NCBI RefSeq assembly: GCF_000014685.1
Contig: NC_008321.1
Coordinates: 2,353,001 to 2,417,000 of the forward strand
Source of the DNA: Shewanella sp. MR-4
GTDB lineage: Bacteria > Pseudomonadota > Gammaproteobacteria > Enterobacterales > Shewanellaceae
Reading direction: 5' to 3'
Length of the DNA: 64,000 bases
The position numbers were made by a program, and so were the translations under genes. This document shows positions 42,381 to 51,519 of this stretch, piece by piece (within the stretch, counting starts at the first letter, position 1; each line of letters starts with the position of its first letter). The notes beneath the pieces were generated by a model, which was not told the origin of the DNA, ran no database searches, and worked only from the letters and a program-made list of their open reading frames with translations.

Positions 42381-44789
42381 AATATTGCTATGACACATCC
42401 AAGTTGTTTTCACTGTAATGAGCCCGTGCTCACTGGGACTCAGTTTGTCACCCGCATTAATGACCGCGATGAACTCATGTGTTGCCCAGGCTGCCAAGCG
42501 GTATCTCAAGCCATTGTGGATGCAGGCTTATTAAGCTATTACAAGTTTCGAACCGAACCTGGCAGTAAACAGACGGCACTGGTACCAGATGAATTAAATC
42601 AGTTTAGTGCCTACGATTTGCCCGAAGTACAGCAGGACTTTGTCCACTCGGAGGAAAAGAGTGACTCTGTGTCGCTGTCCATCGACGGCATTACCTGTGC
42701 GGCCTGCGCTTGGTTAATCGAACATAAAGTGAAACAACTGCCTGGCGTCAGCCAAGTGATGGTCAACTCCACCACCCAAAGGGCGATGATCAGCTGGGAT
42801 AAACAGCAAGTTAAACTCAGTGATATTCTTGGGCAAATTAGCCGTATTGGTTATCAAGCCGCGCCCTATCAAGTGGATGAGCAAGAACTGACCGCCAAGC
42901 AAAATAGCCGCAAATTTTTACTGCGCTTAGGCTTGGCGGGCTTTGCTACCATGCAAGTGATGATGTTCGCCCTCGCCCTCTATACCGGTTACTTTACCGA
43001 TTTGGATGTGCAATATCGGGATTATTTCCGCTGGGTGAGCATGATTTTTGCCACACCCGTGGTGCTTTACTCGGCGCAGCCCTTCTATTTCAGCGCCATT
43101 CGCACCCTGCTCAGTGGCAAACTCAATATGGATGTGTCGGTCTCTATCGCCATTGGCGGCGCCTATATCGCCAGTTGCTTTGCGACGGTTAACGGCACGG
43201 GCGAAGTCTATTTTGAATCCGTCTCCATGTTTACCTTCTTCCTGCTGCTGGGGCGTTATTTCGAGCAGAAGGCAAGACAAAAAGCTTCCGTTAGCTCCAG
43301 TAATCTCCATAAATTAGTGCCGTTAACGGCGCATTTGGTTACGGCCCAAGGGCAAGAAGAGATCCCCGCGAAAAAATTACGTCTCGGGGACATTATCCTA
43401 ATTAAACCCGGCGAAATGGTCGCCGCCGACGGAATCGTTGTTGACGGCCACACCAGCATCAATGAAGCCATGCTCACCGGTGAGCAAATGCCGATTGAAA
43501 AGCCCGTCGATAGCCAAGTATTTGCTGGCACCATTAACCTAGACCAACCCATTAAGGTTAAAGTGACCGCCCTTGGGCAAGACCAATTGGTTGCCGAAAT
43601 TATTCGTCTGCAGGAATTAGCCTCAAACACTAAACCTGCCGTCGCTATGTTGGCTGATAAATTGTCGCGTTATTTCTCAGGCACTATCTTATCCATTGCG
43701 ACGATCACCTATCTGGTGTGGCTCCAAATCTCCCCCGAAGATGCATTTTGGGTCACCTTGTCGGTATTAGTGGCAACTTGCCCTTGCGCGCTTGCGCTAG
43801 CCACCCCTACAGCCGTCACCTGCGCGACCGCGATTTTTACTCGCCTTGGGATTATTACCCGCAAAGCCGGCGTCTTTGAAAAACTGCCACAAATCAAACA
43901 TGTGGTATTTGATAAAACTGGCACCCTCACCTGCGGCACCCTATCAATTGCCAAGGTTGAATGCCATAGCGATATCGAGAAAGAACAGGTACTGGCAATC
44001 GCAGCAGCGCTAGAATCAGGCTCACGCCACCCTATCGCTGCGGCCTTTGCCAGCTTTGCCCAAGTCGATGTTGTGGCCGAGCAAGTTCACCATGAAGTGG
44101 GTTTTGGGGTGAAAGGCTTGATTAATGGCACCGAGTACCGCATTGGTAATTCAAGTTTTACGGGGGCCGCCGCCGAGCCCAAACTTGCAAACCAGCTGAT
44201 TTGGCTCGCCCGAAGTCAGAATGGCCAGCTTGAAGTCATCGCCACGATTGAGATCCAAGATAATATCCGTGTCGATAGCAAAGAAACCGTCGATATTTTG
44301 AAGCAACAAGGTTGCCAGGTCAGTATCGCCAGTGGCGATAGCTCAGGGCATGTGCATCAATTGGCGAAAGACCTCGGCATTAGCGATGTCCACAGTGGAC
44401 TGACTCCAGCCGATAAACTGGCACTGGTGACCAAACTGCAGCAATCGACACCAGTTGCCATGTTCGGCGATGGCATCAACGATGCGCCCGTGCTGGCGGG
44501 CGCCGACTTATCCGTGGCTATGGGCAGCGGTAGTGCGATAGCCAAAAATAGCGCCGATCTTATTCTGCTTGGCGATCACCTCTCCCGCTTCACCCAAGCG
44601 GTTAAGGTTGCTAAACTGACCACACAAATTATTCGTCAAAACCTCGCTTGGGCCTTAAGCTATAACGCGCTTATTTTACCGCTGGCGGTAACTGGGCATG
44701 TTGCGCCTTATATTGCCGCCCTTGGTATGTCGGCAAGCTCTTTGATTGTTGTGGGTAACAGTTTGAGATTATTACGAATTAAATTATAA
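42378..44789 (+). CDS. ccoI: Copper-transporting P-type ATPase for cbb3 maturation
   Basis: Inner-membrane P1B-type ATPase delivering copper for the CcoN CuB centre, 803 residues. N-terminal Cys-rich domain (CFHCNEPV, CCPGCQA), an HMA domain with GITCAACAWLIE, eight helices with the CPCALALATP transport motif, phosphorylation site DKTGTLTCG, HP in SRHPIAAAF, and FGDGINDAPVLAGAD. A second ATG at 42390 is a possible start. It sits between fixH and ccoS as in other fixGHIS clusters; no ccoG/fixG gene is in the window. Confidence 0.95.
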   Translation: MNIAMTHPSCFHCNEPVLTGTQFVTRINDRDELMCCPGCQAVSQAIVDAGLLSYYKFRTEPGSKQTALVPDELNQFSAYDLPEVQQDFVHSEEKSDSVSLSIDGITCAACAWLIEHKVKQLPGVSQVMVNSTTQRAMISWDKQQVKLSDILGQISRIGYQAAPYQVDEQELTAKQNSRKFLLRLGLAGFATMQVMMFALALYTGYFTDLDVQYRDYFRWVSMIFATPVVLYSAQPFYFSAIRTLLSGKLNMDVSVSIAIGGAYIASCFATVNGTGEVYFESVSMFTFFLLLGRYFEQKARQKASVSSSNLHKLVPLTAHLVTAQGQEEIPAKKLRLGDIILIKPGEMVAADGIVVDGHTSINEAMLTGEQMPIEKPVDSQVFAGTINLDQPIKVKVTALGQDQLVAEIIRLQELASNTKPAVAMLADKLSRYFSGTILSIATITYLVWLQISPEDAFWVTLSVLVATCPCALALATPTAVTCATAIFTRLGIITRKAGVFEKLPQIKHVVFDKTGTLTCGTLSIAKVECHSDIEKEQVLAIAAALESGSRHPIAAAFASFAQVDVVAEQVHHEVGFGVKGLINGTEYRIGNSSFTGAAAEPKLANQLIWLARSQNGQLEVIATIEIQDNIRVDSKETVDILKQQGCQVSIASGDSSGHVHQLAKDLGISDVHSGLTPADKLALVTKLQQSTPVAMFGDGINDAPVLAGADLSVAMGSGSAIAKNSADLILLGDHLSRFTQAVKVAKLTTQIIRQNLAWALSYNALILPLAVTGHVAPYIAALGMSASSLIVVGNSLRLLRIKL

Positions 44790-44809
44790 CAATGAAATAG
44801 GCTTAGGTT

Positions 44810-45010
44810 ATGAGCATCATTTATGTACTAATCCCTATCGCGATGATCTTTGTGTTGATCGCCGTAGCCGTGTTCTTTTGGGCGGTAAAATCCGAACAAT
44901 TCGATGACTTAGACCGTCAAAGTGTGTCGATTCTTTTCGATGAGGATGCAGACAAACCGACTCAAGCCAATCCATCGTCACAGGCACAAGATAAAGGCAT
45001 GCCTCAGTGA
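44810..45010 (+). CDS. ccoS: cbb3 oxidase maturation protein
   Basis: A 66-residue protein with one N-terminal helix (IIYVLIPIAMIFVLIAVAVFFWAVKSEQFDDLDRQSVSILFDED), the CcoS/FixS hallmark, required for cofactor insertion into cbb3 oxidase. AGGTT precedes the ATG. The stop overlaps the GTG start of the next gene. Confidence 0.95.
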   Translation: MSIIYVLIPIAMIFVLIAVAVFFWAVKSEQFDDLDRQSVSILFDEDADKPTQANPSSQAQDKGMPQ

Positions 45011-45711
45011 TTGGCTCTGTGATTGAATATAACGTCACAGGGGCATTTCTGGTGGGATTAATGGGCGCAGCCCACTGCTTTGGTATGTGTGGCGGCCTCG
45101 TTGGCGCCTTTTCCTCCCAACTGCCGAATCCTAAACAGGGTAATCACTTAGCCCATCAACTCACCTACTTATTAAGCTATAACCTCGGCCGGATTTTAAG
45201 TTATACCCTCGCAGGTGCCTTAGTCGGCGGTTCGTCGGCCATGCTTGGGCACTTATTCGAACTCGACAGTTACCTGTTAATCCTAAGGATCATTGCTGGC
45301 GTGATGATGATTGCAACAGGGCTTTACATTGCAAAAATCTGGGTGGGTATAGTGCAGATTGAGCGCCTTGGCCAAGTGTTATGGCGCTACCTTAAACCTT
45401 TAGCCCAACGCCTCGTGCCCATCACTACGCCCATGCAGGCCATCACCGCTGGACTCATTTGGGGCTGGCTACCCTGCGGCTTGGTCTATAGCACCTTAAC
45501 CTGGTCGGTGGCGGCAGGCTCTGCCAGCCAAGGCGCCTTGATTATGTTCGCCTTTGGATTAGGGACACTGCCAGCGTTACTGAGTGCCGGAGTGGCGGCC
45601 AAACGTTTAGCCAATTGGGTACAGCAAAAAACCGTTAGATTATTGAGTGGCTTACTTTTAATTGCCTTTGGCGCACAAACTTTATATATCGCCCTGTCGC
45701 AGCTAAACTAG
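45007..45711 (+). CDS. UreH-like (DsbD-type) membrane protein linked to cbb3 cluster
   Basis: Polytopic membrane protein, 234 residues, about 6 helices. Notable motifs are GAAHCFGMCGGLVGAFSSQ near the N-terminus and LIWGWLPCGLVYSTLTW in the second half, a Cys/Met/His arrangement of the UreH_2/sulfite-exporter-like family seen beside fix/cco genes. A role in copper or heme handling for the oxidase is inferred from the 4-bp GTGA overlap with ccoS. Start is GTG. Confidence 0.82.
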   Translation: MIGSVIEYNVTGAFLVGLMGAAHCFGMCGGLVGAFSSQLPNPKQGNHLAHQLTYLLSYNLGRILSYTLAGALVGGSSAMLGHLFELDSYLLILRIIAGVMMIATGLYIAKIWVGIVQIERLGQVLWRYLKPLAQRLVPITTPMQAITAGLIWGWLPCGLVYSTLTWSVAAGSASQGALIMFAFGLGTLPALLSAGVAAKRLANWVQQKTVRLLSGLLLIAFGAQTLYIALSQLN

Positions 45712-45766
45712 CCCAAGCGAGTGAATTGGTTTAACATGGCTGCAGTGGATTAACTTGAGAACCGAC

Positions 45767-46519
45767 ATGACAATAGAGCAGAATAAAAACCGTCGTCCCG
45801 CCGCGAGTGGGTGCGCAATTCATTGTCACGATTGCAGTATGGGTACCCTTTGTATTCCGTTTACCCTCAATGCCAACGAGCTCGATCAGCTCGATGACAT
45901 CATTGAGCGTAAAAAGCCAATTCAAAAAGGTGAGCAGATTTTTAAATCAGGCGATCCATTAAAGTCCTTGTTCGCCATCCGCTCTGGTACTGTCAAAAGT
46001 TATACGATTACCGAACAGGGCGATGAACAGATCACCGGTTTCCATTTAGCGGGCGATGTGATTGGTTTTGACGGTATTCATGCTCAATCCCACCAGAGTT
46101 TTGCCCAAGCCTTAGAAACCTCCATGGTATGTGAAATCCCCTTCAATATTCTCGATGAGCTTTCAGGCAGCATGCCCAAGTTACGCCAACAAATCATGCG
46201 CTTAATGAGTAATGAAATCATGAGCGATCAAGAAATGATTTTATTGCTGAGCAAGAAAAACGCTGAAGAGCGCCTCGCCGCGTTTATCAGCAATCTTGCA
46301 AATCGCTTTGGCAACCGTGGTTTTTCTCCGAAAGAATTCCGTTTAACCATGACCCGTGGTGACATTGGTAACTACCTTGGCTTAACCGTAGAAACCATCA
46401 GCCGCTTGTTAGGCCGTTTCCAAAAGTCAGGTTTGATTGAAGTGAAAGGCAAGTACATCACCATCCTTGACCACCACGAACTGAATCTCTTGGCAGGTAA
46501 TGCCAGGATCGCCAGATAA
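45767..46519 (+). CDS. etrA: Fnr-type oxygen regulator EtrA
   Basis: Cytoplasmic CRP/FNR-family regulator with an oxygen-sensing [4Fe-4S] cluster, 250 residues. Cys at 16, 20, 23 and 29 (CAIHCHDCSMGTLC) and a further Cys in SMVCEIPF correspond to E. coli Fnr. A cyclic-nucleotide-like beta-roll leads to the dimer helix and an HTH (TRGDIGNYLGLTVETISRLLGRFQKSGLIEVK) with the Fnr E-xx-SR recognition pattern. ATG 45767 is preferred to a TTG four codons earlier. Two Fnr-like boxes lie nearby (38336, 46590). Confidence 0.95.
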   Translation: MTIEQNKNRRPAASGCAIHCHDCSMGTLCIPFTLNANELDQLDDIIERKKPIQKGEQIFKSGDPLKSLFAIRSGTVKSYTITEQGDEQITGFHLAGDVIGFDGIHAQSHQSFAQALETSMVCEIPFNILDELSGSMPKLRQQIMRLMSNEIMSDQEMILLLSKKNAEERLAAFISNLANRFGNRGFSPKEFRLTMTRGDIGNYLGLTVETISRLLGRFQKSGLIEVKGKYITILDHHELNLLAGNARIAR

Positions 46520-46589
46520 GTCACACCTTCCTGCGTTTGTGCTTTAATATTCGTAATTAATGCGCTAGGCACTGGTTTTGAAAAGAGTT

Positions 46590-46603
46590 TTGATCTAGAA
46601 CAA
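46590..46603. promoter_or_regulatory. Fnr/EtrA-like box upstream of uspE
   Basis: TTGAT-CTAG-AACAA differs from the perfect box at 38336 in one base. It is 59 bp before the uspE ATG. Confidence 0.6.
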
Positions 46604-46661
46604 TACAGATAATTGCCAAAGGCTCATGATGAACATGAGCCTATGACTAAAGGAACATGTT

Positions 46662-47594
46662 ATGAAGGATTATCAAAAAATACTGGTAGTAGTCGACCCT
46701 ACGACAGAGCATCAAGTTGCACTCGCCCGAGCGGTGACCTTGGCCAGTAAAAGTAACGCCCATGTGACTGTGTTTCTCTCTATTTTTGACTTCTCCTACG
46801 AAATGACATCGATTCTATCGAGCCAAGAGCGCGAAGCCATGCGCCAAGGTGTGATTGATCAGCGTCTGGCGTGGATCCAAGATCTACTGACCGCCTATAA
46901 CCACCTGCAACTCGATATTGATACTCAAGTTATTTGGCACAATCGCCCATTTGAAAGCATCATCAACCATGCGATTGCAGGGCAATATGATTTGATCGTC
47001 AAAGGCACCCACGCCCACGACAAGTTAAAGGCCGTTATTTTTACTCCAACCGATTGGCATTTAATGCGTAAAGCGCCTGTGCCCGTGTTGATGGTTAAAG
47101 ATCATGATTGGCCTGAAGCGGGTAAGATCCTCTGCGCCGTCAACGTGGCAACCGAAGACACCGATCATCAGATGCTAAACGGCAAGATTATCGAACATGC
47201 CAAGGATTTAGCCGCAAAATTTGCCGCCGAAGTGCACTTAGTCAATGGTTATCCCGGCACACCGGTGAATCTTGCCATTGAACTGCCTGATTTCGATGCA
47301 CAAACCTATAACGACACCATTCGCATGCAACATGAGCAACGAGTGCAATACCTTGCCAATGCCTATGGTATCGATACCCTGCACTGCCATGTGAAAGAAG
47401 GCTTGCCAGAGGATGTGATCCCTGAGCTTGCCGAGCAACTCGATGCCGAGCTGGTCATTTTAGGCACCGTCGGTCGGACTGGATTCTCGGCGGCGCTTAT
47501 CGGCAATACCGCAGAGCATGTGATTGATAGCATTAACTGTGATTTATTAGCCATCAAACCCGATGGTTATAAATCGCCGCTTGAAGAGGCATAA
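46662..47594 (+). CDS. uspE: Universal stress protein UspE
   Basis: Cytoplasmic tandem Usp protein, 310 residues with two Usp domains (about 1-150 and 155-305). The second ends with [36 protein letters not shown], close to the G-2x-G-9x-G(S/T) ATP-site pattern. The fnr-uspE-ttcA order is conserved in many gammaproteobacteria. AAAGGAAC precedes the ATG. The terminator at 47638 follows directly. Confidence 0.93.
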
Positions 47595-47637
47595 CGCACG
47601 CCGCTCTTTACCCCGCCGTCGATAGCTGGAATAATAC

Positions 47638-47671
47638 GCGCCCTGAAACTGAGTTACTGGGCGCTTTTTTT
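47638..47671 (+). terminator. Terminator after uspE, abutting the first ttcA ATG
   Basis: GCGCCC (47638-47643) and GGGCGC (47659-47664) enclose a 15-base loop, followed by seven T ending immediately before ATG 47672. Confidence 0.75.
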
Positions 47672-47683
47672 ATGTTGGAAGCT

Positions 47684-48640
47684 ATGTCTGAAGTTACGGC
47701 GAGTCAAATGCCTGAAGAATTATCAAAAAAACAAATTACCCGTCTGAATAAATTACAGAAGCGTCTGCGCCGTGAAGTGGGTAGTGCCATCGCCGATTAC
47801 AACATGATTGAAGATGGCGACCGAGTCATGTGCTGCTTAAGTGGCGGTAAAGACAGTTACGCCATGCTGGATATTCTGCTTAATCTACAGCAGCGCGCGC
47901 CCGTACAGTTCGAAATTATTGCCGTTAATTTAGATCAAAAACAGCCGGGTTTCCCTGAACACGTACTGCCAGCCTATTTAGACAGCCTAAATATTCCTTA
48001 TCACATCCTCGAGAAAGACACTTACTCGATTGTGAAAGAAAAGATCCCTGAAGGCAAAACCACTTGCTCGCTGTGCTCTCGCCTGCGTCGCGGTACACTC
48101 TATGGCTTTGCCCAGCGCATTGGCGCAACCAAAATCGCCCTAGGCCACCACAGAGACGATATTATTGAGACCATGTTCCTCAACATGTTCTACGGCGGCA
48201 AGATGAAAGCCATGCCACCTAAGTTGCTCTCGGACGACGGCGCTAACGTGGTTATTCGTCCACTCGCCTATTGCCGCGAAAAGGATTTAGAAGAATATGC
48301 GGAATTGAAAAAATTCCCCATCATTCCCTGTAACCTTTGTGGCTCGCAGGAAAACCTCAAGCGCCAAGCAGTGAAAGACATGCTCAATCAGTGGGATAGA
48401 CTCTACCCAGGCCGTATTGAAACCATTTTTACCGCCATGCAAAACACCGCCCCTTCACAGGGTGTTGACCGTGAGCAGTTTGACTTTGTGTCGTTGAAAC
48501 GCGATCCCAACGCGCCAATGAAGGGTGATGTGGCCGAAGCCGATTTACCCGCATTTGACTTTTTGGATATCGCCAACAGCGGCCATATCGATTTAGATGC
48601 GGCAAAACGCATCAATATCGTCAACGTTTACGAAGCGTAA
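47684..48640 (+). CDS. ttcA: tRNA-cytidine(32) 2-sulfurtransferase
   Basis: Makes 2-thiocytidine at position 32 of tRNAs with an Fe-S cluster and ATP, about 318 residues. PP-loop [13 protein letters not shown], the CxxC pair in [12 protein letters not shown] and a second Cys pair in [16 protein letters not shown]. ATGs at 47672, 47684 and 47711 are all possible; the first follows the uspE terminator T-run without a base in between and has no ribosome site, so a later start is more likely. Terminator at 48654. Confidence 0.93.
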
Positions 48641-48653
48641 ACGCGATACGCAT

Positions 48654-48681
48654 AAAAAAGCCCACGAGAGTGGGCTTTTTT
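48654..48681. terminator. Bidirectional terminator between ttcA and DUF2987 gene
   Basis: AAAAAAGCCCAC and its complement around GAGA, 12-bp perfect stem with T/A runs on both sides between converging genes. Confidence 0.93.
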
Positions 48682-48698
48682 ATAACTTAAATCTATCG

Positions 48699-49322
48699 TT
48701 ACTTAACCCAAGGGCTCAATACGGTCGGCGCCTGGCTAAATTGCAACGACGTCAAGCTGTTAAGCTGCTCAACACTCAACTTAAAGCTGCTGTTCACCTG
48801 TTGCTCACGCCCATCAAGCGTCACAGTAACGGCTTGGTCTTGAGCAAATTCAAAGTTTAATCCCGCGATTGGCTCCTTAAAATAGCGCATCGGGAAGCCC
48901 TGCATGGCTCCGAGTAAAGCATCCATTTCGCTGGCGATTTGCGCTAGTCGCGCCTTGTCGTATGTGGCTAAAGTCTGCTTAGCTCTGACTTGCATTGCAA
49001 TACCACAGCCCTCAGCCTTGCCTTCAAACTCTAGATTCACTAATGCGCGTTGATCTTTAAGCGCGTCATCAAAGGGAATAAACAACCGCTGCGCCGCAGT
49101 ATAAGTGAGTGGCGTTGAATTTAATTCACTCGAAATGCTTCCACTCTGGATCTGACAATTAGGTAGCATTGGTACACTAAAGGCGATTTCGACTAACTGA
49201 TAATTTCCCTTATTGACTTGCTTTAATCTGTCATAAAAGCCTTTATATTCGAGGGAAATCGTTTCTGCCTGCAGACTTGTCGCACACAAGCAAAGCCCCA
49301 CTAACCACCATTTTTTATGCAT
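48699..49322 (-). CDS. DUF2987 family exported protein
   Basis: Predicted periplasmic protein of unknown function, 207 residues. Signal peptide WWLVGLCLCATSLQAE, then EYKGFYDRLKQVNKGNYQLVEIAFSVPM, paired Cys (PNCQIQSG and EGCGIAMQVRAK) and a C-terminal LSVEQLNSLTSLQFSQAPTVLSPWVK. The pattern resembles DUF2987, found in Shewanella and relatives. Start overlaps the end of the Bax-like gene by 8 bp, so the two are cotranslated. Confidence 0.75.
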   Translation of the reverse strand: MHKKWWLVGLCLCATSLQAETISLEYKGFYDRLKQVNKGNYQLVEIAFSVPMLPNCQIQSGSISSELNSTPLTYTAAQRLFIPFDDALKDQRALVNLEFEGKAEGCGIAMQVRAKQTLATYDKARLAQIASEMDALLGAMQGFPMRYFKEPIAGLNFEFAQDQAVTVTLDGREQQVNSSFKLSVEQLNSLTSLQFSQAPTVLSPWVK

Positions 49323-50127
49323 CCGCCTTCACCAAATATTTTTCATTATGACGTAACATATCGAGTAACTCGTCGATATAAGCCTCTTGCCTTTCAGAAT
49401 AATTCACTAGTCCATAGATCAGTTGGTCGGCACTTAATTCGGCTTCCTGAGAGCGTAAATCTGCACGTATTGAGCGAAACAGCGTGTATGCCGTATTCGA
49501 GTTCAAATTGCGCATATAGGAAGACACTGAAGCGTCCACCGAGGGAAACACTTTCACTTCATGGGTTTTGCCCGAACCTCGAGAGGATGGCACTATGCCG
49601 CAACCATTGCTAAAACACCATTCACCGAAAAAGTTAAAGCCTTCACGGGCAAAACGCGAACTACCCCACCCCGATTCATTGGCCGCCTGAATAAGCACCA
49701 TAGATTCGGGAATAATATCGACCCGTTTGAGTAAACTGTTCAGGGATTTTGCATCCACATTACGGGCAGCATATTGATATTTATCAAATAACTGATTGAG
49801 CTGTGCTAACTGTTTATCCGACAGAGTGCTGTCGTTCTCCACTAAGGCCAACATGTCGGTGATAAAGTCACGCTCGGTGGCAATAATGGCATTTTGCTGT
49901 TGAATGATCGGCCTGAGAAAATCAAAAAAGGCACGCTTTTTTTCCGCCACATCATTGATGGCAGAAAAGTCAGGCACTTGAGTAACGGGATCAACGGAGT
50001 TTTCCAGTTGGTTAACGATAGATTCAGGCTCATCAATAGTAGGAATGAGCCAGACTCTCAGCGAAAAAATCGCTAAGATCACTAGGGCTAACGCGAGTGT
50101 AAACGAACCAATTCTACCTGTTTTCAA
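49315..50127 (-). CDS. Bax-like glucosaminidase (GH73 type)
   Basis: Predicted inner-membrane-anchored peptidoglycan hydrolase, 270 residues. One N-terminal helix (FTLALALVILAIFSLRVWLIP), a Glu/Asp-rich stem and a glucosaminidase domain with catalytic-type Glu in LIQAANESGWGSSRFAREGFNFFGEWCFSNGCG and VNYSERQEAYIDEL, all as in E. coli Bax. The start is TTG at 50127: AAAGGTGA lies 5 bases before it. Downstream DUF2987 gene overlaps. Confidence 0.85.
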   Translation of the reverse strand: MKTGRIGSFTLALALVILAIFSLRVWLIPTIDEPESIVNQLENSVDPVTQVPDFSAINDVAEKKRAFFDFLRPIIQQQNAIIATERDFITDMLALVENDSTLSDKQLAQLNQLFDKYQYAARNVDAKSLNSLLKRVDIIPESMVLIQAANESGWGSSRFAREGFNFFGEWCFSNGCGIVPSSRGSGKTHEVKVFPSVDASVSSYMRNLNSNTAYTLFRSIRADLRSQEAELSADQLIYGLVNYSERQEAYIDELLDMLRHNEKYLVKADA

Positions 50128-50444
50128 TAAGTCACCTTTGATATTGAGTCACGAGTGGCAAAATAAGCGCCAGATTATATGTCATATCTTGAAATTCACG
50201 AAATCTGACGACAAAACCGCCCATGCCAAGTGCAGTCAAAGCGTATCTGTGCTGAAAATGCGATCCCACGCTTAACTCATACACATTGGCACAATTTGAG
50301 CGTGAATATTTAGTGCATGCTTTTGACTGAGCTTTTATACTAAGGTTCCGTTAACGCAAGTATTGGTAACCGAGCCCAAACGAAGGTTCGCAGCACCGCT
50401 TAACAACAGGACAGGATTTTTTGGGTATTCAGGAAGGAACCCTC
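50128..50444. other. Divergent intergenic region, nothing recognised
   Basis: 317 bp between the Bax-like and YvcK-like genes. No convincing small ORF, RNA or palindrome seen, apart from the AGGAAGGA ribosome site at 50431-50438. Confidence 0.5.
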
Positions 50445-51368
50445 ATGCAGCATCAAATCTTAAATCAATACAGACACGTGGTTGCCATTGGCGGTGGTCA
50501 CGGCTTGGGTCGTGTGCTCTCATCGCTGGATTTTCTGGGCAATCGTCTCACGGGCATTGTTGCAACCACAGATAATGGTGGCTCTACAGGCAGATTACGG
50601 GCCGAACAGGACTGTATTGCCTGGGGCGATCTGCGTAATTGTCTGTCTCAACTTGCCCATCGCCCTTCGGTGAGCTCACAATTATTTGAGTACCGCTTTC
50701 AGGGTGAAACCGAACTAAGCGGCCACAATCTGGGTAATTTGATGTTGCTTGCCCTCGACAAGCTTTGCGTTAGGCCCCTCGAGGCCGTCAATCTTATTCG
50801 TCATATGCTTAAGATTGAAACCAATATCATCCCTATGTCAGAGCAACCAACCCATTTAGTGGCATTGCAGGCCTCTGGCTGTAAGGTCTTTGGTGAGGTT
50901 AATGTCGATAAGATGAATGAGGCGCCCATTGCCTTATGCCTTGAGCCACAGGTTGATGCGACTGCCGAAGCCTGTGAGGCCATCAGCCGTGCGGATCTGA
51001 TTATCCTAGGTCCAGGGAGCTTCCTGACCAGTATTATGCCACCGCTGTTACTGCCCTGCTTTGCTAAAGCCTTAGCGACGACCACTGCGCCCGTGGTTTT
51101 TATCGATAATCTGAATGAAGAAACTTCACCAGCCGGCCAGTTTAGTATTGAGCAACGGATAGCTTGGTGCCATCAAGTGATTGGCAAGCCTGTGGTCACT
51201 AAGGTGCTGCGTCACTCTGAACAAGTGCGCCTTGGCACTTTAATGAATTACTTTCCGTTAAGGAATCGCCACAATCCGCAATTACACGATCAGGCTGGAC
51301 TGCGTGATGCGCTCAGCGCTGTGTTGAGAATTAAGTCGGATTTACCGCTAGAAACCTTGGCGTCATAA
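50445..51368 (+). CDS. YvcK/CofD-like protein (gluconeogenesis factor family)
   Basis: Predicted cytoplasmic nucleotide-sugar-binding protein affecting cell-wall or carbon balance, about 307 residues. Rossmann-like AIGGGHGLGRVLSSL, VATTDNGGSTGRLR, WGDLRNCLSQLA, HNLGNLMLLALDKL and LGPGSFLTSIMP are the YvcK/YbhK hallmarks. ATG 50445 with AGGAAGGA 6 bases upstream. The family affects growth on gluconeogenic carbon in B. subtilis; the reaction is unknown. Terminator at 51434. Confidence 0.88.
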   Translation: MQHQILNQYRHVVAIGGGHGLGRVLSSLDFLGNRLTGIVATTDNGGSTGRLRAEQDCIAWGDLRNCLSQLAHRPSVSSQLFEYRFQGETELSGHNLGNLMLLALDKLCVRPLEAVNLIRHMLKIETNIIPMSEQPTHLVALQASGCKVFGEVNVDKMNEAPIALCLEPQVDATAEACEAISRADLIILGPGSFLTSIMPPLLLPCFAKALATTTAPVVFIDNLNEETSPAGQFSIEQRIAWCHQVIGKPVVTKVLRHSEQVRLGTLMNYFPLRNRHNPQLHDQAGLRDALSAVLRIKSDLPLETLAS

Positions 51369-51433
51369 CGACAGACTAACCGCATCCTTTAGCATCCAAC
51401 AGATTCAAAATGCTAAAGGACAACTCAAAATAC

Positions 51434-51461
51434 AAAAAGGACAGCCTAGGCTGTCCTTTTT
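51434..51461. terminator. Bidirectional terminator between YvcK-like and aminotransferase genes
   Basis: AAAAAGGACAGCC and its complement around TA, 13-bp perfect stem with T/A runs between converging genes. Confidence 0.93.
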
Positions 51462-51519
51462 AGTGAGCCCTCTTCTAATATTAGAGGACTAAATTAAAGA
51501 GCTAAATTAAAGAACTAAG

